A DNA stretch of 19,400 nucleotides from Planctomycetales bacterium. GTDB taxonomy: Bacteria; 4484-113; JAFGCY01. Location of the stretch: NCBI GenBank assembly GCA_024645305.1, contig JAHEFU010000023.1, forward strand, positions 1 through 19,400, written 5' to 3'. Both the position numbers and the translations under genes were made by a program. Below the pieces are notes generated by a model. It worked only from the letters and a program-made list of their open reading frames with translations. It made no database searches and was not told the origin of the DNA. Positions 14,510 through 19,400 of the stretch are shown piece after piece (position 1 is the stretch's first letter; every line of letters begins with the position of its first letter).

Positions 14510-16345
14510 ATGCATAAGAACAGGAAATGGAACGGAATCCTTGCGATGGTGGTGGCCCTGGCCATGCTCAGCCTCGCTTCCTGCGGGGCCGGGAACGGTA
14601 TGGCCCTCATAGATCTGAACAGCAATGACGGCGCGCAGAACCAGTCCGCGGACGACAGCCGGGGCCTGCCGGGCCTGCCCCAGGATGACAGTCCCTCGGG
14701 CCGCAGCGCCAGCGCGGTCGAGACATTTGCCGGCGACACGGCGATTGACTTCTTAAACGGCCTGCCCGGCCAGGGCAAGATGGTGCTCAGCAGCACGGCG
14801 GACGAGAATGCCTGGGCGCTCTACCAGATCGGCGGGCTCAGTGACCGCAAGGTGGAGAACCTCTCCATCCAGGCCCTGATCAATGGCGGTGAGGAATTCT
14901 CCGTCGGCCTGAGCAACTACAGTGACGGCGTCTGGGACTTCCTGCTGAGCAGCAGCGGAGGCGTGTTCGACTATGACCTGACGGCGGAACAGAGCCGGCT
15001 GACAAGCAAGGCCGGCAACCTGTTCGTCGTGGTAGTGGTTGACAACGCCGCCCAGCTGGACATCATCCAGCTCAGTGTGGACAGCCGTCCGCTGGAGGCC
15101 GGCGAGGAACTGCGTCCCGGCAAGGGCCGTCGCCTGAGCGTGAGCGAGGGCCTGCCGGACAAGATCGTCGTGCAGTGGGAAAGTGTCGACGGCGCGCTGA
15201 GCACCGAACTGTGGCGGGAGCTGGACCTCGACGGCGAGGATGAGGCATCCCTGCTGATCGCCACCATCCCGGTGGAGGCCGGCAAGACGAACTACAGCTA
15301 TGAGGACATGGACGTCCTGCTCAGTGTGGAATACAAGTACCGCATCCGGGCCATCAACGGCACCGGTCCCGGCAGCTTCAGCCTGGAGGAAAGCGGCTGG
15401 GCCGGCACCACCGCCCCGGTGGGCGAGGACTTCGAGAATGAGTTCGAGGTCCGGGGCACGATCGAACTGATCGTGGAAGGCAGCCTGACCGTGGCCGGTG
15501 TGGATTTCGTGACTGACGAGTCCACCATCTGGCTGGGTGACAATGACGAGATCCTCAGCCGGGCGGACTTCAGTGCCGGCCAGACCGTCGAGGTCAACGC
15601 CGAGCAGTTCGGCACGGAGCAGTGGATCGCCCGCACGGTGGAGCTGGAGGACGGCGTGGTTGACGAGATCAAGGTCCTCGGCCTGATCGAGGAGATCACC
15701 GAAACGACGATCACCGTGGACGGCACGGGCGCGGCGCATGATGAGACAACTGAGTGGCTGGATGGCAACAACCTGCCGGCCCTGCCCGCGGACTTCCTGG
15801 TCGGCATGAATGTTGAGATGACCCTGGATGCCGACGGCAGCGGCGGCTGGCTGGCCCGCAAGGTGAAGATGGAGGATGGCAACGAGGGTGTCAACGATGA
15901 GCTCAGCGTCCTTGGCGTGATCGATGAGATCACGGAAACGAGCATCACCGTGGACGGCTACACCGCCAGCTTCGATGAGCTGACCGAATGGCTGGATGAC
16001 AACAAGGATCCGGCCCTGCCGACCGACTTCAGCGTGGGCATGGAGGTCGAGCTGACGGCGGATGCCGACGGCCTCGGCGGCTGGCACGCCCGCGTGGTCA
16101 GCATGGAGGACATCGGCGGCGGCCTGCACGAGATTGACGTGATCGGCGAGATCGAATTCCTCGATGCGGGCCTGATCACCGTGGCCGGCCAGAGCTTCAA
16201 CGTCACCGTTGACACGATCTGGCTGGATGGCGACAAGAACCCGCTGACGATCGATGACTTCAGCATCGGCATGCTGGTGGACGTGGCCGGCGAGGCTGAT
16301 GGCCTCGGTGGCTGGGACGCGGTCGACGTGGAAATCGTCAACTGA
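14510..16345 (+). CDS. Lipoprotein with shared module, Fn3-like domain and four DUF5666 repeats
   Basis: 611 residues from the ATG at 14510, which follows GGAGGT by six bases; the in-frame ATG at 14447 lies inside the upstream hairpin. Lipobox is S-L-A-S-C (C25). Residues about 70-195 are the shared module (A-W-A-L-Y-Q-I-G-G-L, V-G-L-S-N-Y-S-D-G-V-W-D-F, G-N-L-F-V-V-V-V-V-D). Residues about 200-302 look like a fibronectin type III domain (I-V-V-Q-W, then Y-K-Y-R-I-R-A-I-N). Four DUF5666 repeats follow, starting near residues 310, 385, 462 and 540. Each has V-x-G-x-I-E, an x-I-T-V-x-G strand, E-W-L-D/I-W-L-D, D-F-x-x-G-M-x-V and a closing G-G-W-x-A segment. Unlike the paralogues at 3015 and 4854 it has no poly-glycine linkers and is very acidic. 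Surface-exposed by inference; function unknown. Confidence 0.85.
   Translation: MHKNRKWNGILAMVVALAMLSLASCGAGNGMALIDLNSNDGAQNQSADDSRGLPGLPQDDSPSGRSASAVETFAGDTAIDFLNGLPGQGKMVLSSTADENAWALYQIGGLSDRKVENLSIQALINGGEEFSVGLSNYSDGVWDFLLSSSGGVFDYDLTAEQSRLTSKAGNLFVVVVVDNAAQLDIIQLSVDSRPLEAGEELRPGKGRRLSVSEGLPDKIVVQWESVDGALSTELWRELDLDGEDEASLLIATIPVEAGKTNYSYEDMDVLLSVEYKYRIRAINGTGPGSFSLEESGWAGTTAPVGEDFENEFEVRGTIELIVEGSLTVAGVDFVTDESTIWLGDNDEILSRADFSAGQTVEVNAEQFGTEQWIARTVELEDGVVDEIKVLGLIEEITETTITVDGTGAAHDETTEWLDGNNLPALPADFLVGMNVEMTLDADGSGGWLARKVKMEDGNEGVNDELSVLGVIDEITETSITVDGYTASFDELTEWLDDNKDPALPTDFSVGMEVELTADADGLGGWHARVVSMEDIGGGLHEIDVIGEIEFLDAGLITVAGQSFNVTVDTIWLDGDKNPLTIDDFSIGMLVDVAGEADGLGGWDAVDVEIVN
15662..16126 (+). 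repeat. Tandem DNA repeat: DUF5666 units 2 and 3 of the 14510 gene
   Basis: The segments beginning at about 15662 and 15893 encode two adjacent DUF5666 units of about 77 codons that are very similar in DNA as well as protein. For example, the stretches around 15689-15724 and 15923-15958 differ at only a few bases. This indicates a relatively recent internal duplication, while units 1 and 4 have diverged. Confidence 0.65.
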
Positions 16346-16396
16346 AAACCGATAAGGCGCTCCTTTCCGACGGAGTGGTGTGGATGTGCAACAGCA

Positions 16397-16423
16397 GGGC
16401 GGCCCTTCACGGGGCCGCCTTTT
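16397..16423 (+). terminator. Intrinsic terminator after the 14510-16345 gene
   Basis: GGCGGCCC (16398-16405) and GGGCCGCC (16412-16419) form a perfect 8-bp GC stem with a 6-base loop, followed directly by TTTT. It lies about 50 bases after the stop codon and is the clearest rho-independent terminator in the window. Confidence 0.85.
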
Positions 16424-16489
16424 GCCATTCCGACGGCGGTATCCCCGAGATTAACCGGCACCGGCACCCCTGCCAGCCGGCAGCGCCAT

Positions 16490-16495
16490 TAGAAT
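16490..16495 (+). promoter_or_regulatory. Candidate -10 element (TAGAAT) for the 16528 gene
   Basis: TAGAAT ends 32 bases before the ATG at 16528, after the preceding terminator, and would give a leader of about 26 bases with GGGAGA as ribosome site. No clear -35 element is seen. Confidence 0.35.
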
Positions 16496-16527
16496 GTGTT
16501 GTCCGTTGTATCATACAGGGAGACCAT

Positions 16528-17742
16528 ATGAACAGGTCTGCATTGCTTGCGCTGGTAACCGCACTGCTGCTGGCAGCCTGCGAGCCACCGAACTTCGGGT
16601 ACGCACCGGTCCGCGAGCAGGCCCAGGGCCCCGGCAGCATCAGCGCTCGCTACGTCCTGCAGGCCCCGCCGGCCAGCCTGGCCCCGGCAGGCCAGCCGCA
16701 GGCTGCCCGGCCCGCGGATCTCCAGTTCTGGAACCTGCTTGTCATCAAGGGGGACGGTCACTTCTATGAAGACTGGCAGAGCGTGGACAACTGGAGTGGC
16801 GCTGATCCCGTCGCTGGTCGCTGGTGGAAGGATGTCAGCTTCAGGGACCTGCCCCTGGGTTCCTACCATCTGGCGCTGGGACACTATTCCGGCGGCGATA
16901 TCCCGTGGCTGAATGAGCTGGCCACGGGCAGCAGCTTCACACTGGCGGCAGCTGCGACTGTCGACGCCGGCCAGCTGGAATACGACATGGGAATCTCGCC
17001 CGGCAACGGCGTACTGCGCGGCCGCATGTACCTGAACGGTTCGCCTGTTGTCAAGGACAATACCTCCCTGGGCATCTGGGGTTCCAGCGGCCTGGCCGGT
17101 TCGGCACTCGCAAACGGTGCTTCCTACGGCATCCCGGCCGGCATTGCTGCCGATGGACGCGCCGATTTTGAAATCCGCGGCCTGCCGGCGGGCCGTTGGA
17201 TCCTGGCACCCGGTTACGGCAATCCGTATGGCTCGGACAGGATCCCCGAACTGGCGGTCGAGCTGGATGATGGGGCCAGCCTGGAATCGCTCAGGGTGCC
17301 CGTCGGCGTCTACCAGGGAGACACGCAGTGGAAGGAAGATGCCAACGCCTTCCGCATCCGCCTGCGCCTGACCGGCAGCACTGCCTGGGACGGTGACCTG
17401 GCCCTGCACATCAGGGACTACAAGGGACGCAGCGGTGACATCTGGGAGCTGCGGTACTGGCTGCTGCCGGAGTTCTTCGCCACGGGTGTGGATGGCGACG
17501 ACCCGCTGGAGTACTTCCTCGTCACAGGCGAACTGGAGCATGGCTTCTACGACTTCTCCCTGGCACTCTTCGGTGATGCCGGACAGAGCGTGGCCGTCCC
17601 GCTGGCACAGAGCCGGTTCGAGCTGCCCAGCGGCTGGGGCAGTGGCTACATCCCTGACGACAGGCGTCCGCTGGTCGAGCTGGATGTGGATCTTCCGGCT
17701 GCAGCGCCAGGGTCTTCCGCCGTGCGCCCGCCCGGCAGCTGA
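16528..17742 (+). CDS. Lipoprotein with carboxypeptidase-regulatory-like domain
   Basis: 404 residues from the ATG at 16528, which follows GGGAGA by four bases. A much longer in-frame ATG at 16375 overlaps the terminator and is rejected. The signal peptide ends L-L-A-A-C (C18) with glutamate after the cysteine. A Pro/Ala/Gln-rich linker runs to about residue 70. Residues about 162-265 form a transthyretin-like carboxypeptidase-regulatory domain: V-L-R-G-R-M-Y-L-N-G-S-P at its start and A-D-G-R-A-D-F-E-I-R-G-L-P-A-G-R-W-I-L at its end. An earlier L-P-L-G-S-Y-H-L-A-L-G-H-Y (about 110-125) may be the end of a similar, more divergent domain. The C-terminal third is beta-rich and not recognised. 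It does not carry the module shared by the five other lipoproteins. Role unknown; a structural or binding surface protein is the simplest guess. Confidence 0.8.
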   Translation: MNRSALLALVTALLLAACEPPNFGYAPVREQAQGPGSISARYVLQAPPASLAPAGQPQAARPADLQFWNLLVIKGDGHFYEDWQSVDNWSGADPVAGRWWKDVSFRDLPLGSYHLALGHYSGGDIPWLNELATGSSFTLAAAATVDAGQLEYDMGISPGNGVLRGRMYLNGSPVVKDNTSLGIWGSSGLAGSALANGASYGIPAGIAADGRADFEIRGLPAGRWILAPGYGNPYGSDRIPELAVELDDGASLESLRVPVGVYQGDTQWKEDANAFRIRLRLTGSTAWDGDLALHIRDYKGRSGDIWELRYWLLPEFFATGVDGDDPLEYFLVTGELEHGFYDFSLALFGDAGQSVAVPLAQSRFELPSGWGSGYIPDDRRPLVELDVDLPAAAPGSSAVRPPGS

Positions 17743-17749
17743 CCGCCTC

Positions 17750-17755
17750 TATAAT
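17750..17755 (+). promoter_or_regulatory. Perfect -10 element (TATAAT) for a leaderless transcript
   Basis: TATAAT is separated from the GTG at 17763 by only seven bases (CTCCCCC), so transcription is expected to start at the GTG itself. No Shine-Dalgarno sequence fits in this gap. A -35 hexamer is not evident in the GC-rich sequence upstream. Confidence 0.55.
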
Positions 17756-17762
17756 CTCCCCC

Positions 17763-18869
17763 GTGGAGATTGCCCACAGACAGCCCGATGCAGCACTGCA
17801 GCAGCTCGTTGATGAGTTGCGCGAGGAAGCGCGCATCCCCGGCTGCGTGCTGCTGATTGACGACGGCCGGGGCGAGCCAATTGGCATCACCTCCGGCGAG
17901 AGTGATCCGGCCAGTGGCCGGGCAGCGACACTTGATGAGCTGTATCCCGTCGGCAGCGTGACCAAGCCCTGCGTGGCCACACTCGTGCTGCATGCCTGGC
18001 AGGCCGGGCTGCTGGACATAGACGAGCCGGCCGGCCTGCACCTGCCGGAGCTGGAGAGCCTGCTGCAGATCGCCGCCGAAGTCCCCATCCGCTGCCTGCT
18101 CAATCACAGAAGCGGCCTGCCCAACTACTCGCTGCTGCTGGAGGCCCTGCCGCGCATCGTGGATGAGAAGCTGCTCACATGCCACTGGGAAGAGCCTGAG
18201 ATCCTCGCTCTGCTCGAAAAGCAGGATCCGCTGTATCAGCCGGGCCAGGGCTGGAACTACTGCAACACCAACTACCTGCTGCTGGGCATGCTCCTCGAAC
18301 GCATCCACGGCCGGGATCTGGCAACGCTCCTGCACGAAAGCATCAGTGGCCCGCTCGGGATGGCCGACACGTTCTACATGGCAACTGAGGCCCCCCCCGG
18401 TCCGCTCGTCGTGCCCCACATGTGGGAACGCGAGGGCTACCGGGCGATTCCCGAGCTGCACGCCCCGACGCTGTGGCGCGGGGCCGGAGCAATCGTGTCA
18501 ACGGCAGCCGACCTGCTGGCCTTCTCCCGCGCGCTGTTCAGCGGCCGCCTGCTGGGGCCGCAGTACACGGCGGCGATGCAGGACTGGGAGGATGTCGAGA
18601 TTGCCCGCGGCCCGGATGTGGCCCTCTACAACATCGCGGAGCTGGCCTTCGGGCTGGGCCTCGTGCGCTACGTGAAGCAGGACGGCCTGGAGTTCATCGG
18701 GCACCACGGCGGGATCATCGGCTACCGTGCCGAATTGCTCTGGCTGCCGCAGCAGGGCATCCACCTGATCGCGCTTGGCAACCGCCACAAGTCCGACCTC
18801 GGCCGCGTGGCCTACTCCGCCCTGCGCCACCTGCTCGGCATGCCCCAGCAGCCCCGGGGGCAGATGTAG
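17763..18869 (+). CDS. Serine hydrolase, beta-lactamase/class C family
   Basis: 368 residues, the usual length for penicillin-binding-protein-like serine hydrolases (beta-lactamase/EstB/D-aminopeptidase group). All three catalytic motifs are visible: S-V-T-K (S65 nucleophile, K68), Y-C-N (Y166-N168) and H-H-G-G (314-317), which replaces the K-T-G of true beta-lactamases. N-H-R-S-G-L-P-N-Y and S-G-P-L-G-M-A-D-T-F are further family landmarks. The substrate could be an ester, amide or D-amino-acid peptide. No signal peptide is present from the GTG at 17763, so a cytoplasmic enzyme is predicted, unlike most relatives, which are exported. The GTG start is supported by the perfect TATAAT seven bases ahead of it. 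The gene begins 20 bp after the stop of the lipoprotein at 16528. Confidence 0.9.
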   Translation: MEIAHRQPDAALQQLVDELREEARIPGCVLLIDDGRGEPIGITSGESDPASGRAATLDELYPVGSVTKPCVATLVLHAWQAGLLDIDEPAGLHLPELESLLQIAAEVPIRCLLNHRSGLPNYSLLLEALPRIVDEKLLTCHWEEPEILALLEKQDPLYQPGQGWNYCNTNYLLLGMLLERIHGRDLATLLHESISGPLGMADTFYMATEAPPGPLVVPHMWEREGYRAIPELHAPTLWRGAGAIVSTAADLLAFSRALFSGRLLGPQYTAAMQDWEDVEIARGPDVALYNIAELAFGLGLVRYVKQDGLEFIGHHGGIIGYRAELLWLPQQGIHLIALGNRHKSDLGRVAYSALRHLLGMPQQPRGQM

Positions 18870-18936
18870 CGGAGGCCTGGTGCAGGGGAAGGATTTAGGA
18901 GTTAGGTTGTAGGGGGTAGCAGACAGCGCAAGGAAT

Positions 18937-19021
18937 GTAGCGGCTGCGCCCCGCAGCCATGAATCAGTAGAAGAAGTTGCTAGTTAATAGTTGTTAGTAG
19001 CGGCGGCTTGAATGCCGCCAT
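18937..19021 (+). repeat. Two related hairpin repeats starting GTAGCGGC
   Basis: GTAGCGGC at 18937 leads into the hairpin GGCTGCG/CGCAGCC (18942-18958), and GTAGCGGC at 18997 leads into GGCGGC/GCCGCC (19002-19019). Both are followed by AT-containing ends (CAT). The two units look like copies of one dispersed palindromic element of REP type, here in tandem in the gene-free stretch after the serine hydrolase. Confidence 0.5.
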
Positions 19022-19032
19022 ACGGAAATTGA

Positions 19033-19103
19033 CAACGCAGAGGCGCAGGGACGCAGAGTCGCTGAGATCAGAAATTCTCTGTGAGCTCTGTGTCTGTGCG
19101 TTG
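19033..19103. repeat. Imperfect inverted repeat of CACAGAG type
   Basis: The ends CAACGCA (19033-19039) and TGCGTTG (19097-19103) are exact reverse complements. The next 20 bases on each side (GCAGAG-rich left, CTCTGTG-rich right) pair imperfectly, leaving a centre of about 18 bases. Elements with internal CACAGAG/CTCTGTG arms are scattered widely in environmental bacterial genomes. It has no coding capacity and sits just past the end of the 19112 gene. Confidence 0.6.
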
Positions 19104-19111
19104 TATTCGAT

Positions 19112-19400
19112 TTACCTGCCGATTCCCTTGCTGCGCTCCTCTTCGTCAAGTGGTACCGCCTTCTGTACCAATCCGTAATCGATGGGAATGCTGAATTCAT
19201 TGATGGATAGTTGCCAGCCATAGGCCCGGAAATACCCCGGACCAAAACAGCCCCTGCGCTCCAGCAGCAGGATTCCCGGTTCATTCTCCACAAGGATGAT
19301 CCTCCAGCAGTTGTCATTGCTGAAGTACTGGTTCACGGAGCCGTGTCTTGACGCCCGCCATTCCTTTCCTGCAAGACATTCCTCGATATGCTGCTGGACT
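19112..19400 (-). CDS. Hypothetical protein, C-terminal fragment
   Basis: An open frame enters from the right edge and ends with TAA at 19112, giving about 96 residues. The GTG at 19336 is inside a continuous open frame, so I treat the whole stretch as the C-terminus of a longer protein. The sequence contains W-R-I-I-L-V-E-N-E-P-G-I-L-L-L-E-R and F-R-A-Y-G-W-Q-L-S-I-N-E-F, followed by an acidic/basic tail. No family is recognised. The lower GC content compared with its neighbours and the position beside repeat elements suggest an accessory gene. The frame's reality rests on its length to the edge and reasonable composition only. Confidence 0.5.
   Translation of the reverse strand, partial: VQQHIEECLAGKEWRASRHGSVNQYFSNDNCWRIILVENEPGILLLERRGCFGPGYFRAYGWQLSINEFSIPIDYGLVQKAVPLDEEERSKGIGR

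Noticed and set aside
14753..16129. 458-residue minus-strand frame opposite the 14510 gene
   Set aside because: Shadow of the repeat-containing lipoprotein; its own internal repeats mirror the DUF5666 units.
17763..18869. Antibiotic-resistance beta-lactamase
   Set aside because: It has S-V-T-K and Y-C-N but H-H-G-G replaces the K-T-G box, and there is no signal peptide, which fits the wider esterase/peptidase group better.

Overview
The window comes from a GC-rich (roughly 60 %) diderm bacterium. The outer membrane is indicated by an Omp85-type beta-barrel protein, and seven of the other genes encode proteins with textbook lipoprotein signal peptides. Nothing in it is diagnostic of a phylum. 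The combination of large secreted repeat lipoproteins, dockerin-like calcium-binding repeats, DUF5666-type repeats and dispersed CACAGAG-type inverted repeats suggests an uncultivated environmental lineage, but that is an impression and not a result.

Layout, left to right. Positions 1-1670 (minus strand) hold the first codons of an amidohydrolase running off the left edge and, upstream of it, an Omp85/BamA-like outer-membrane protein whose best start is a non-canonical ATC. A plus-strand lipoprotein follows (1888-2931, TTG start). It converges on a tandem pair of paralogous minus-strand lipoproteins (3015-4673 and 4854-6734) across a 30-bp perfect palindrome that probably terminates transcription from both sides. 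A 261-bp control region (6735-6995) separates that pair from a divergent MocR-type regulator (6996-8528). The regulator overlaps by ATGA with a large lipoprotein carrying dockerin-like repeats (8525-10645). Next come hslU (10700-12127), a 555-bp gene-free stretch rich in short hairpins, a lipoprotein with seven propeller-like repeats (12683-14359), a lipoprotein with an Fn3-like domain and four DUF5666 repeats (14510-16345), another lipoprotein with a carboxypeptidase-regulatory-like domain (16528-17742), and a serine hydrolase of the beta-lactamase/class C family with an apparently leaderless GTG start (17763-18869). The right end holds dispersed-repeat debris and the C-terminus of an unrecognised protein (19112-19400).

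The most distinctive feature is a set of five lipoproteins (1888, 3015, 4854, 12683 and 14510) that share a recognisable N-terminal module of about 120-150 residues. The module has a G-L-S-N-Y-x-D-G-x-W-like motif, then G-N-L-Y-x-x-V-V-V and a closing hydrophobic strand. It is joined to different C-terminal parts: a transthyretin-like domain, four or five DUF5666 repeats with poly-glycine linkers, seven propeller blades, or Fn3 plus DUF5666. This looks like a domain-shuffled family of surface-displayed proteins. Repeated GGGACAGT/ACTGTCCC elements next to the MocR gene suggest that the regulator controls itself together with the coupled dockerin-like lipoprotein, and perhaps the divergent lipoprotein pair. 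No enzyme activity is visible in the lipoproteins; roles in adhesion, scaffolding or ligand binding are inference only.
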